NCBI GenBank assembly: GCA_018268955.1
Contig: JAFDVO010000006.1
Location: 62,001-126,000, forward strand
DNA: 64,000 nt
Direction: 5' to 3'
Source of the DNA: Acidobacteriota bacterium
GTDB taxonomy: Bacteria > Acidobacteriota > Vicinamibacteria > Vicinamibacterales > CAVVIG01
The translations under genes and the position numbers were made by a program. This document shows positions 1-8,384 of the stretch, piece after piece. Under the pieces are notes generated by a model. The model searched no databases. It was given only the letters and a program-made list of their open reading frames with translations, and had not been told where the DNA came from. Positions within the stretch are counted from its first letter, which is position 1. The number at the start of each line of letters is the position of its first letter.

Positions 1-453
1 ATCGGCATCGAACTCGACGACGCCGTATCGCTCCGGGTCGCGGACCCAGTAGCCGAACACGACGGCACCGTGCTCGTGATTCACCGCCGTGCGCAGGTAA
101 TCCGTGAAGTGGGCCCCGTAGAAGATGTTGTCGCCGAGCGCGAGGGCCACGCGGTCATTCCCGACAAACGATCGGCCGATGATGAACGCCTGAGCGAGCC
201 CTTCCGGCCTGGGCTGCGCCGCGTACTCCAGCCGCACGCCGAAGCGGGAACCGTCACCAAGCAAGCGCTGGAAGCTCGCCTGATCGTGAGGTGTGGTGAT
301 GACCAGCACGTCACGGATGCCCGCGAGCATCAGCGTCGCCAGCGGGTAGTAGATCATCGGCTTGTTGTAGACCGGCAGCAGCTGCTTGCTGACGGCGAGC
401 GTCAGTGGGTGGAGCCGCGTGCCGCTTCCGCCGGCGAGGATAATCCCCTTCAT
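1..453 (-). CDS. rfbA: Glucose-1-phosphate thymidylyltransferase, C-terminus cut by window edge
   Basis: It makes dTDP-glucose from dTTP and glucose-1-phosphate, the first step of dTDP-L-rhamnose synthesis in the cytoplasm. The 151 visible residues start [18 protein letters not shown], the nucleotide-binding signature of the family, followed by [17 protein letters not shown] and the ALGDNIFYG motif. About half of a normal ~290-residue enzyme is present; the rest lies beyond base 1. It follows rfbB on the same strand after 37 bases, so the two are probably cotranscribed. The N-terminal motifs make the identification very secure. Confidence 0.95.
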   Translation of the reverse strand, partial: MKGIILAGGSGTRLHPLTLAVSKQLLPVYNKPMIYYPLATLMLAGIRDVLVITTPHDQASFQRLLGDGSRFGVRLEYAAQPRPEGLAQAFIIGRSFVGNDRVALALGDNIFYGAHFTDYLRTAVNHEHGAVVFGYWVRDPERYGVVEFDAD

Positions 454-490
454 CGATGCGTCCGTGGTGTGTGTGCAGGTGCGACGCGCG

Positions 491-1570
<1,080 letters not shown>

Positions 1571-1639
1571 CGGCGCTCTCCTGATGTGAAGGGCAAGTCT
1601 GCGTGCCCGAACTCGTGCCCACGCCAGTGCGAGGTTCAG

Positions 1640-1669
1640 ATTCTACTGAGCGCGTGAAGGCCATCTCAA
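1640..1669 (-). promoter_or_regulatory. Sigma-70-type promoter of rfbB-rfbA
   Basis: On the minus strand TTGAGA (1669-1664) and TAGAAT (1645-1640) are separated by 18 bases, about 70 bases before the rfbB start. Nothing else reads into rfbB from upstream except the convergent tail region of the acyltransferase. Confidence 0.5.
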
Positions 1670-1745
1670 CGGGTTTCAACCGTCGCGGCGGCTCTGCCGC
1701 CAGAGGCTTGCAGCGATGCCCAGAAGGGCACATCTCACGCGCCTG

Positions 1746-2858
1746 TCACGCGGCGAGGGTTTCCGGTCCAGGACGTCCGGCCCTGCGCGCGGTCCACCAT
1801 CCGACGACGACGTCGCGCACGCCGAGGGCGCCGTAGAGGAAGAAGCACATCGCGATGTACGCCACGGCATTCAGCCAGATCGGTAGCCGGTGGTGCAGGA
1901 ACAGGGTGGCGTAGCCGTAGACCAGCTCCACGTGGATCCAGTAGATGAACAACGAGTGACGTCCCAGCCGCGCGAGAACGCCGGAGGCCGATGGGAGCCT
2001 GGCTGCCAGCGGCCCGAGGGTGTACAGGCCCGCGAGCGCCACCATCATCGCTCCGGCGCGTACCCCGAAGTAGGTCGGCGAGGTGGTCCAGAACGACGAG
2101 GCCTCGTAGATCGACGGTTGGTACGACGCCGCGTAACTGCCCGCCGCAATCACGCCGCCGGCGATTGCGAGGCGCAGCAACATGGCGCCTTCTCGCCGCT
2201 GGTCCGCCGACGCGAGCAGGACGCCGGCCGCGGCGCCAGCAAACACGAACCCTGCCCACGGAAACAGCGTGAAGGTGGAGTGGTTCCCCGCCGGCGAGAT
2301 GTACCACTGCACCGCCGCCGGCACGTACGGCAGCCAGGCTGCCGTACGAACAATCGGGGTCACGAGCGCGATGAGGCTGGCCGCGATGCCGCACGTGACG
2401 AGGGCTACTGCCTGTCGACCACTGGCCCACCACAGGAGGGCGGTCGCCACCATGGCGGGGCCCATGATGTTCAGAATGTCCACGCGGAGCAGCGACACAA
2501 GCGGGTTGCCGGGGCTGACGATGAAGGCCTGTGCGCGGAACAGGAAGGCGAGGACGAAGATTTCGGCGCCGCGCCGGGCGAGCGCCTTCCCGGCGACCGC
2601 GCGATTTCCTGAACGTACGTACGCGCGCTCGGCTGCGAGCACCAATGAGAGGCCGGCCAGCCATAGAAACAGCGGTGCAGCAAATCCGCCAACGAGATTG
2701 AGGTAGCCGTACAGCATGCTGCTGCGCTCGCTCCGCAACGTCCATGAATCGAGGACGTGCGCCTCGATCATGATGAGGACAGCGAGGCCACGTGCCCAGT
2801 CGATGTACGTGCGTCGAAAGGCAGTGTGCGGGCCGGCGACGTCAGGCCGTGATGTCAA
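1746..2858 (-). CDS. DUF1624 / HGSNAT-like membrane acyltransferase
   Basis: A 370-residue polytopic inner-membrane protein with about ten hydrophobic segments. The opening RRTYIDWARGLAVLIMIEAH, followed by FAAPLFLWLAGLSL, matches the family that includes the catalytic domain of heparan-alpha-glucosaminide N-acetyltransferase and YeiB-like proteins, which move acyl groups across membranes onto sugars. The substrate cannot be read from the sequence. The start appears to be TTG at 2858, which overlaps the end of the osmC gene by 17 bases, so the two are probably translationally coupled. A hairpin (GGCGGC-TCT-GCCGCC, 1687-1701) lies downstream without a T-run. Confidence 0.75.
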   Translation of the reverse strand: MTSRPDVAGPHTAFRRTYIDWARGLAVLIMIEAHVLDSWTLRSERSSMLYGYLNLVGGFAAPLFLWLAGLSLVLAAERAYVRSGNRAVAGKALARRGAEIFVLAFLFRAQAFIVSPGNPLVSLLRVDILNIMGPAMVATALLWWASGRQAVALVTCGIAASLIALVTPIVRTAAWLPYVPAAVQWYISPAGNHSTFTLFPWAGFVFAGAAAGVLLASADQRREGAMLLRLAIAGGVIAAGSYAASYQPSIYEASSFWTTSPTYFGVRAGAMMVALAGLYTLGPLAARLPSASGVLARLGRHSLFIYWIHVELVYGYATLFLHHRLPIWLNAVAYIAMCFFLYGALGVRDVVVGWWTARRAGRPGPETLAA

Positions 2859-3252
2859 ACGTCACCTGCAGGTCGATATCCTGCCGCAGCGAATGCCAGA
2901 CCGAGCAGTACTTGTCGCGTGAGAGCTGAATCGCACGTTCGACCGGATCGCGGGGCACGTCACCCTCGACGGCGAAGTGGAGCGTCACGGCCGTGAAGCG
3001 ATGGGGGTCGTCGGCTGCCCGCTCGGCAACGAGGCGCGAGCGGAGCGCCCGGAACGAATGTCGCCCCCGTGTGAGGATGTGAGCGAGATCCATCGACATG
3101 CACCCCGCCAGGGCGACGCCGAGCAGTTCGACAGGGGAAGGGCCAGCCTCACCAGCGCTGTCCGTGACCACTGCGGATTTCGCGGTGGTCGCGGCGAACG
3201 CCAGGTGTCCGGTCCAGGTCAGATCGATGACGGTGGGCGGCTTGGTGGCCAC
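2842..3252 (-). CDS. OsmC family peroxide/thiol-dependent protein
   Basis: A 136-residue cytoplasmic protein of OsmC/Ohr type. The family reduces organic hydroperoxides through two cysteines: here GVALAGCMSMDLAHIL carries the first, and KYCSVWHSL the second, in the positions expected for YhfA/OsmC-like members. The protein starts directly with the beta-strand region (TWTGHLAFA), as in short OsmC proteins. It lies downstream of the Ftr1 permease (27-base gap) and overlaps the acyltransferase, so an iron/oxidative-stress operon is plausible. Whether it detoxifies peroxides or some other electrophile is not visible. Confidence 0.85.
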   Translation of the reverse strand: MATKPPTVIDLTWTGHLAFAATTAKSAVVTDSAGEAGPSPVELLGVALAGCMSMDLAHILTRGRHSFRALRSRLVAERAADDPHRFTAVTLHFAVEGDVPRDPVERAIQLSRDKYCSVWHSLRQDIDLQVTFDITA

Positions 3253-3279
3253 CCTCCGATTCTACCGGAGGGCGGCGGT

Positions 3280-4074
3280 CTACCTGGCGGGCGACCCCTG
3301 CGGGACGTGTCGGTCGGTGACCGGGGGCACCGTGATGGCGCGGGTGAAGAAGGCCGACTTCAGCGTCAACCACCCGAACGGCAGCAGGACCAGCAGGTAG
3401 GTGAGCAGGTGGCCGAACGGGCTGTCCGGTCCCCACGCCTCGGTCTTCTCGTGCAGGAACTCGCTGTACGGCAGCATCGCCTGCTCCGACATCTCGTGCA
3501 CGCCGCGCACCACGAGCTGAACGACGAACACGAACAGGAAGATCGCCGTGACCTGGAAGAAGAGGGACAGGTTCACGCGGTGACCGTAGCGCGACCACAA
3601 CCACGCAAAGCCGGCCGCGCCCAGCGCGCCGGCCGCTGCACCAACGGCAAGGTGGATCGTCTCGCGCAGCTGCATCAGCAGGAGAGCCGTCTCCATGCCC
3701 TCGCGACTGATCATCAGCACGGTGAACAACAGCACGCCCGCGAACGCCATCCGTCCGCCGCGCTCGGACGAGGCGCTCAGGTGCCCCTCGATGTCCCCCT
3801 TCATGTGGCGTCCCGCGCGCCACATGTGCACCACCATCCAGGTCACCGACGCGGCTGCCACCAGCGCCAGCGGCCCCTCGAGCCATTCCTGATTCGCGGC
3901 GTTGAAGAGGAGGTACCCGGCTGCGACACTCAACGCGATGGCCAGGCCGATGCCCCAGTGGACGGCGCTCGCGAGATGCGTGCGCCCGGTCTTTCGGAGA
4001 TACGCCAGGCTGATGGCAACGATGAGGAACGCCTCGAGCCCTTCACGCAAGGTGATGACAAACGCCTGAGCCAT
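3280..4074 (-). CDS. FTR1-family high-affinity iron permease
   Basis: A 264-residue membrane protein of the FTR1/EfeU family, which brings iron across the cytoplasmic membrane. Both diagnostic iron-binding motifs are present: REGLEAFLIV near residue 11 in helix 1 and SREGMETALLL near residue 120. About seven hydrophobic helices are visible. No EfeO or EfeB partner is adjacent; the downstream gene is osmC. A Fur-like palindrome lies 27 bases before the ATG, which suggests repression by iron. The family call is firm; transport of Fe(III) versus Fe(II) is unknown. Confidence 0.9.
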   Translation of the reverse strand: MAQAFVITLREGLEAFLIVAISLAYLRKTGRTHLASAVHWGIGLAIALSVAAGYLLFNAANQEWLEGPLALVAAASVTWMVVHMWRAGRHMKGDIEGHLSASSERGGRMAFAGVLLFTVLMISREGMETALLLMQLRETIHLAVGAAAGALGAAGFAWLWSRYGHRVNLSLFFQVTAIFLFVFVVQLVVRGVHEMSEQAMLPYSEFLHEKTEAWGPDSPFGHLLTYLLVLLPFGWLTLKSAFFTRAITVPPVTDRHVPQGSPAR

Positions 4075-4100
4075 GTCTCTTCACACGAATGGGATGAAAA

Positions 4101-4115
4101 CGAGATTCAATCTCA
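4101..4115 (-). promoter_or_regulatory. Candidate Fur box upstream of ftr1
   Basis: The sequence CGAGATTCAATCTCA contains a perfect inverted repeat, GAGATT-C-AATCTC. It matches 12 of the 14 fixed positions of the 7-1-7 Fur core TGAGAATnATTCTCA. It lies 27 bases before the start codon of the iron permease, where a repressor would block transcription. Confidence 0.5.
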
Positions 4116-4216
4116 AAATGTCTGCACAGTCTAATGCGTTCAAATCCGACCGGTCAAGTCGGAAATATTCCGCGACTGCAGAAGAGCCGCTCGACGCTGC
4201 GGTAAGCTTGAAATCC

Positions 4217-5149
4217 ATGCAGTCTGGCGGCTCTCGTCTCCGCTCCCGGTTCATGGCCGCGACCGTATTCGCCGCGTTGCTGGCGCTCTGCGTGCCAACC
4301 TCCGGTCAGCAGCCCACCTTCCGGTCGTCGACCCAAATCGTGTCGCTATTCGCCACCGTCACGGACGGCCAGAATCGGCTGGTGCCAGACCTCACCCAGG
4401 ACGACTTCCAGGTTCTCGACAACGACAAGCCACAGCAGCTGGTCGTCTTCGAAAGCCAGAACCAGCCGATCACCGTGGTCGTCCTGCTGGACACGAGCGC
4501 GAGCATGACCGGGTCGATCAAGCTGCTGAAGCAGGCCGCCGAGGAGTTCGTGATGCGCCTGCTGCCGGAAGACAGAGCGGCAGTCGGGGCATTCAACGAC
4601 AAGATCGAACTCTCCGCGCAGTTCTCGAACGACCGCGATCAGCTCGTGACGGAAATCCGGGATCTGGACTTCGGGAACGGAACGCGTCTCTACGATGCGA
4701 TGGCCGAGGGGCTGAACCAGCTGCAAGGGGTGCAGGGCCGAAAGGTCATCCTCGTCTTCACCGATGGGGATGACACATCGAGCCGCGTGGGACGCGGAAC
4801 AGTGATGGACCGGGCGCGAGCCGAGGAAGTGATGATCTACGCCATCGGGCTCCAGAGCGAGTACTTCGACGGCGCGAGGATGGTTCGGAGCAAGCCGGAC
4901 TCAGGCCTGCGGCGGCTGGCGGATGAAACGGGCGGGGGTTACTTCGAACTGAAACAGACGGCCGACCTCGGCCCCACCTTCACGCGCGTTGCGCAGGAGC
5001 TGCACAGCCAGTACGTGCTGGGCTTCGAAGCCCAGTCGCTGGACGGCAAGGTGCACAAGCTGACCGTGAAGATGAAGCAGGCTGGCATGACCGCGCGGGC
5101 ACGCCGCAGCTATGTGGCGTCTGCGGCGCAGCCACCATCGGGCAGGTAG
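4217..5149 (+). CDS. Secreted VWA-domain protein (VWFA-related, acidobacterial type)
   Basis: A 310-residue exported protein. Residues 1-35 form a signal peptide (charged start, then MAATVFAALLALCVPTSG). A short beta domain follows (IVSLFATVTDGQNRLVPDL, DFQVLDNDKPQQL), then a von Willebrand A domain with the metal-binding DTSASM motif and a later FTDGDDTS. This two-part layout is typical of acidobacterial VWFA-related proteins; their ligands are generally unknown. I chose ATG 4217 because it gives a good signal peptide; ATG 4253 is the alternative. Two paralogues lie at 25578 and 26465. The upstream spacer is shared with the divergent ftr1 gene. Confidence 0.8.
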   Translation: MQSGGSRLRSRFMAATVFAALLALCVPTSGQQPTFRSSTQIVSLFATVTDGQNRLVPDLTQDDFQVLDNDKPQQLVVFESQNQPITVVVLLDTSASMTGSIKLLKQAAEEFVMRLLPEDRAAVGAFNDKIELSAQFSNDRDQLVTEIRDLDFGNGTRLYDAMAEGLNQLQGVQGRKVILVFTDGDDTSSRVGRGTVMDRARAEEVMIYAIGLQSEYFDGARMVRSKPDSGLRRLADETGGGYFELKQTADLGPTFTRVAQELHSQYVLGFEAQSLDGKVHKLTVKMKQAGMTARARRSYVASAAQPPSGR

Positions 5150-5155
5150 GCGAAC

Positions 5156-5242
5156 CTACACGAAGACGAGCGCCACGACCACGAGCGCGAGGGCGGCGCC
5201 GACAACGAGCTCCGCCGTCGACGAGAACGACCATTCAAGCAT
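5156..5242 (-). CDS. 28-residue single-pass membrane peptide
   Basis: A short open frame starting MLEWSFSS, followed by one strongly hydrophobic helix (VVGAALALVVVALVFV) that ends right at the stop codon. A full Shine-Dalgarno sequence, AAAGGAGG, lies 7 bases before the ATG, one of the best in the window, in a region that would otherwise be an unexplained spacer between the VWA gene and the frataxin gene. It runs convergently to the VWA gene, with stops 6 bases apart. I do not recognise a family. Coding is supported by ribosome site, length and composition only. Confidence 0.5.
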   Translation of the reverse strand: MLEWSFSSTAELVVGAALALVVVALVFV

Positions 5243-5306
5243 TGTCGAGTCCTCCTTTCACCCTGAGTGAGACGAGCACCATCGAGCAAAGGTTCAACAC
5301 ACAGGT

Positions 5307-5627
5307 ATGAGCACGCTGTCAGATCAGGAATTCCGCGTCAGAAGCGATGAGGCCCTCGAGGGCGCACGCCGGTCGTTGCTGCCACTCGCCGACGTGGAGG
5401 GGTTCGAAGTCGAGTTCCAGAACGGGGTCCTGCAGGTCCTCTTCGAGGAACCGCGCGAGGCGAAGTTCGTCGTGTCGCCGCAGGCGCCGGTACGCCAGAT
5501 CTGGGTCTCGGCCATGTCCCGCAGCTTCAAGCTTGCCTGGGATCCGGACCGCAGCCTTTTCGCGCTGAACGGCGAGGCGTTGCCCGATCTCCTCGTGCGC
5601 CTCTCCCGGGAATTCCTCGAAGGCTGA
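5307..5627 (+). CDS. cyaY: Frataxin/CyaY iron-binding protein
   Basis: A 106-residue acidic cytoplasmic protein with the CyaY fold, a regulator and iron-handling partner of IscS in Fe-S cluster assembly. Visible marks are the N-terminal helix rich in Asp/Glu, the strand pattern EVEFQNGVLQVLF, and the conserved RQIWVSAMSRSFKLAWD segment that corresponds to the frataxin beta-sheet signature. No isc or suf genes adjoin it; the next gene is a peroxiredoxin in the same direction after 62 bases. The start has only a weak AGG before it. Confidence 0.85.
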   Translation: MSTLSDQEFRVRSDEALEGARRSLLPLADVEGFEVEFQNGVLQVLFEEPREAKFVVSPQAPVRQIWVSAMSRSFKLAWDPDRSLFALNGEALPDLLVRLSREFLEG

Positions 5628-5689
5628 ATACCCGCGCGGCAGATGGCCGCAGGGTTGTCACAGACGAACGACGTCGCAAGGAGCGCGAG

Positions 5690-6157
5690 ATGCCGCTGAT
5701 CGAGCCTGGCAAGAAGGCCCCCGCATTCAGTCTGAAGGACCAGGATGGGCAGACCCACACGCTGAGTGACTACGCGGGCCGACCCGTGGTGCTCTACTTC
5801 TACCCGAAGGACGACACGCCCGGCTGCACGGTCGAAGCGTGCGCGTTCCGCGACAACCTGCCGAAGTTCGCGCCCGGCAAGGCCGCCATCTTTGGCGTGA
5901 GCATCCTCGACGAGAAGAGCAAGGCGAAATTCGCCTCCAAATACGACCTCAACTTTCCCCTGCTCGCCGATGCCGACCACGAGGTCGCCGAGAAGTACGG
6001 CGCCTGGCAGGAGCGCTCCATGTACGGCAAGAAGTACATGGGCGTGGCGCGCGTCACGTACCTGATCGGCGCGGACGGCAAGGTCGTCAAGCGATGGGAC
6101 AAGGTGAAGCCCGACGGCCACGCTGAGGAAGTCCTCGACGCCGTCAACGCTCTCTGA
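5690..6157 (+). CDS. bcp: Thioredoxin-dependent peroxiredoxin (BCP type)
   Basis: A 155-residue cytoplasmic enzyme reducing hydrogen peroxide and organic peroxides with thioredoxin. The active-site segment FYPKDDTPGCTVEACAFRD has the peroxidatic Cys and the second Cys five residues later, as in BCP/PrxQ proteins. The Arg of the catalytic triad appears in WQERSMYGKKYMG-ARVTYL. The ribosome site AAGGAG is 6 bases before the ATG. Together with osmC, frataxin and ftr1 it makes a small iron/oxidative-stress neighbourhood, although they are not one operon. Confidence 0.95.
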   Translation: MPLIEPGKKAPAFSLKDQDGQTHTLSDYAGRPVVLYFYPKDDTPGCTVEACAFRDNLPKFAPGKAAIFGVSILDEKSKAKFASKYDLNFPLLADADHEVAEKYGAWQERSMYGKKYMGVARVTYLIGADGKVVKRWDKVKPDGHAEEVLDAVNAL

Positions 6158-6257
6158 TCACGAACCCGCGGCACGCATGTGAGGCGCCTCATCGTTGGCC
6201 GCGACCACGATGCGTGCGAGCGGCCGCCCGGCGACCGATACGCCGTGCGGCCCGGGC

Positions 6258-7034
6258 TCAACGCCGCAGGCTCTGGGCTTCCTGGGCGAGGTAAGAGCGG
6301 TACTCCTCGTCGCTGACCACGTTCAGGAATCCCCGCATGCGGTAGTGACCGAGGCCGCACAGCTGCGAGCATGCGATTTCGTACTCGAAGTCGCTCTTGC
6401 CCAGCCGCTGCCGCATCTGCTCCGTGGTGATCGTCGGCACGAACCACACGGGCGAGTCGGTCCCCGGAATCGCATCCTGCTTCACGCGCATTTCGTAGAG
6501 GGTGAAGCTGTGGATGACGTCCTTGCTGGTGAGGTGAATCAGCACAGGGTGGTTCACCGGCACTGTGAGCTGGTTGATGGCGGTGATGTCGTCCTTCCCG
6601 GCGGGATCGGAACGGTCCAGCCCAATCGGGTTGTCCGCTGCCACCAGGTTCACGTCCGTTCGGCCGAACACGCCGTCCGGGCCCGGGTAGTGGATGTTCC
6701 ATGCGAACTGCTCGGCCACCACGCGAACCACGGTTGCCTCCTCAGGCGATGGCAGGTTGTTGATGCGGTCGTTCCATTCAGGCAGTTCGAACGCGGCCAG
6801 CAGCACTGCTTCGGAGATCGCGATGGCGGCAACGACGTAGAGCGACCAACGGCTCCGCATCCCGTGATAGTCCGCGCGTGGATGGGCACCCTGCCGGAAC
6901 CGGACGAGCACGAAGGCGAAGTAGGCAAAGAACGCGACGAACAGGACGACCATGCTCCAGTGCTCGAGGCCGAGCACGAAGTCGATCTGCGGCGCGTGCG
7001 CGGAGGCCTGCTGCGGTAGCCCTGGAAAGTTCAT
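6258..7034 (-). CDS. coxB: Cytochrome c oxidase subunit II (CuA subunit)
   Basis: A 258-residue membrane-anchored subunit that takes electrons from cytochrome c. Two helices (residues ~22-45 and ~62-85) precede a periplasmic cupredoxin domain. CuA ligands are visible: DVIHSFTL supplies the first His, and CSQLCGLGHYRM supplies both Cys, the second His and Met. The usual Glu of CSELCG is Gln here; since that ligand acts through its backbone oxygen, function should hold. There is no C-terminal haem c domain. It is the last gene of the oxidase operon, an uncommon place, and its ATG overlaps the stop of the preceding small gene (ATGA). Confidence 0.95.
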   Translation of the reverse strand: MNFPGLPQQASAHAPQIDFVLGLEHWSMVVLFVAFFAYFAFVLVRFRQGAHPRADYHGMRSRWSLYVVAAIAISEAVLLAAFELPEWNDRINNLPSPEEATVVRVVAEQFAWNIHYPGPDGVFGRTDVNLVAADNPIGLDRSDPAGKDDITAINQLTVPVNHPVLIHLTSKDVIHSFTLYEMRVKQDAIPGTDSPVWFVPTITTEQMRQRLGKSDFEYEIACSQLCGLGHYRMRGFLNVVSDEEYRSYLAQEAQSLRR

Positions 7035-7285
7035 GGCGCCTCCGCTTGCCCGACAGCACCAGGCGGCCTCGAGTCCTGCTGCGCACGTGCCGCCCGCCGC
7101 GCCATGGTCGCGATGAAGGTGCCGAAGGCCCCGAGCATCCCGAGGGTCACGACGAGCAGCGCAAGGATGCCCATGTTGCTCCCGGTCAGCATCGGCCCAT
7201 CCGACGCGCCAAAACACACAGGGCACGCGAGCACGGCTTTCGGGACGAGCACCGTCGCCACCACCGCGATGAGCCGGAACGTCAT
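7031..7285 (-). CDS. Small exported/membrane protein of the oxidase operon with a CPVC motif
   Basis: 84 residues: a signal-like first helix (MTFRLIAVVATVLVPKAVLA), then CPVCFGASDG just after the likely cleavage point, then one transmembrane helix (ILALLVVTLGMLGAFGTF) and a charged tail. Four-base ATGA overlaps at both ends tie it tightly to the neighbouring oxidase genes. The CxxC placed on the periplasmic side suggests a metal or redox role in CuA assembly, but that is inference; I do not recognise a named family. Confidence 0.7.
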   Translation of the reverse strand: MTFRLIAVVATVLVPKAVLACPVCFGASDGPMLTGSNMGILALLVVTLGMLGAFGTFIATMARRAARAQQDSRPPGAVGQAEAP

Positions 7286-7488
7286 CGGATGCCTGCCTCT
7301 CTGCACCCGCGGAGGAAACGGGCCTCGTACCACCCGAGTATCACGGCAGCCGCAACAGCTGCAGCACCGGCGATGCCACTGGACGGACGCGGATCGTCCA
7401 GGAACGCCTGCAGCGCCTGCACACCGTACATGATGCACAAGCCGATCGCCGCCAGCACGAATGCGACGTGCACGTTCTTGAGCGACAT
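7282..7488 (-). CDS. Small two-helix membrane protein of the oxidase operon
   Basis: 68 residues with two hydrophobic helices (VAFVLAAIGLCIMYGVQAL and IAGAAAVAAAVILGWYEARF) separated by a short loop DDPRPSS. The ATG overlaps the stop codon of the subunit IV gene by one base and its own stop overlaps the next ATG by four, so it is surely translated with the oxidase genes. It may be an accessory or supernumerary subunit. No family was recognised. Confidence 0.7.
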   Translation of the reverse strand: MSLKNVHVAFVLAAIGLCIMYGVQALQAFLDDPRPSSGIAGAAAVAAAVILGWYEARFLRGCREAGIR

Positions 7489-7793
7489 CAGAACTGCCTC
7501 CCCCGCTGGCTGATATCCCACCCTGGCCAGACCAGGAGCCCGGCGATCAACACCAGCACCAATGCGGCGAGCCAGAGCACGAACCGGCTCTCGCGCCGGA
7601 TGCCCATCGTGAACACGGCGACCATGCCGCCATTCACCGCTGCGATCAGCATGACCGCCAGGGCGCCGAGCCTGACCCCGAGTTCGCCGACCTGTGACAC
7701 GAGCACGGCCAGCAGCGTCAGCACCAGTTGTGCGATGCCAACCATGAGATACGGCCTGACCGACAGCCGTGCAGAACGGGACGCGTCAGCCAT
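7488..7793 (-). CDS. Cytochrome c oxidase subunit IV family protein
   Basis: 101 residues with three predicted transmembrane helices (YLMVGIAQLVLTLLAVLV, LGALAVMLIAAVNGGMVAVF, FVLWLAALVLVLIAGLLV), the size and helix pattern of the prokaryotic subunit IV/CyoD-like family. Such subunits stabilise the subunit I/III core. Its place directly after subunit III (6-base gap) supports the call; the sequence alone is not highly diagnostic. Confidence 0.75.
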   Translation of the reverse strand: MADASRSARLSVRPYLMVGIAQLVLTLLAVLVSQVGELGVRLGALAVMLIAAVNGGMVAVFTMGIRRESRFVLWLAALVLVLIAGLLVWPGWDISQRGRQF

Positions 7794-7799
7794 CTGTCC

Positions 7800-8384
7800 T
7801 CACAGCAGGTACAACAACGGGAAGATGAAGATCCACATGAAGTCGACGAAGTGCCAGTAGAGGCCAATCGATTCGATGCGGTTCGTGAACTGCTCGGGCC
7901 GCTGTGCCCAGAGCCTCGAGCCAGGCCCCAGGAAGTACAGCATCACGATCAGGCCACCGACGATGTGCAGCGCATGAACGGCGGTCAGCGTGTAGTAGAT
8001 GGCGAAGAACGTGTCGCGCGACGGCAGTTCGCCCGCAGCGATGTGTTCGCGGTACTCGGTGAGCTTGATGCCGAGGAACACCAGGCCGAGCAGCACCGTC
8101 AGGCCGAGAAAGACTCGGTGGCGAGCCCAGTTGTTCATGCGCAGCGCCGCCCACGCCATGACCATCGTCATGGAGGACGCGATGAGGATGGCCGTGTTGA
8201 GGGTGGCCAGGCCAACGGGCAGCATGTGACGCGGCCAGGCGACCGACCCGGTCCGCAGCAGGATGTAGCTCGAGAAGAGCCCTGCGAACAGCATCACCTC
8301 GGACGCCAGGAACAGCCAGATCCCGAGCTTCGCGTTGTAGAGCCCCGTGTCTGGCCGTGTCTCGACCGTGTAGGGGATCTGCAT
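7800..8384 (-). CDS. ctaE: Cytochrome c oxidase subunit III
   Basis: A 194-residue, five-helix form of subunit III. It shows LGIWLFLASEVMLFAGLFSSY, with the conserved Glu, and the C-terminal ESIGLYWHFVDFMWIFIFPLLYL signature that ends most bacterial subunit III proteins. It supports proton uptake and stability of subunit I. The start codon overlaps the last base of the ctaD stop codon (TGATG), so it is coupled to subunit I. A longer reading with an 88-residue N-terminal extension is an artefact of the overlapping ctaD sequence. Confidence 0.95.
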   Translation of the reverse strand: MQIPYTVETRPDTGLYNAKLGIWLFLASEVMLFAGLFSSYILLRTGSVAWPRHMLPVGLATLNTAILIASSMTMVMAWAALRMNNWARHRVFLGLTVLLGLVFLGIKLTEYREHIAAGELPSRDTFFAIYYTLTAVHALHIVGGLIVMLYFLGPGSRLWAQRPEQFTNRIESIGLYWHFVDFMWIFIFPLLYLL

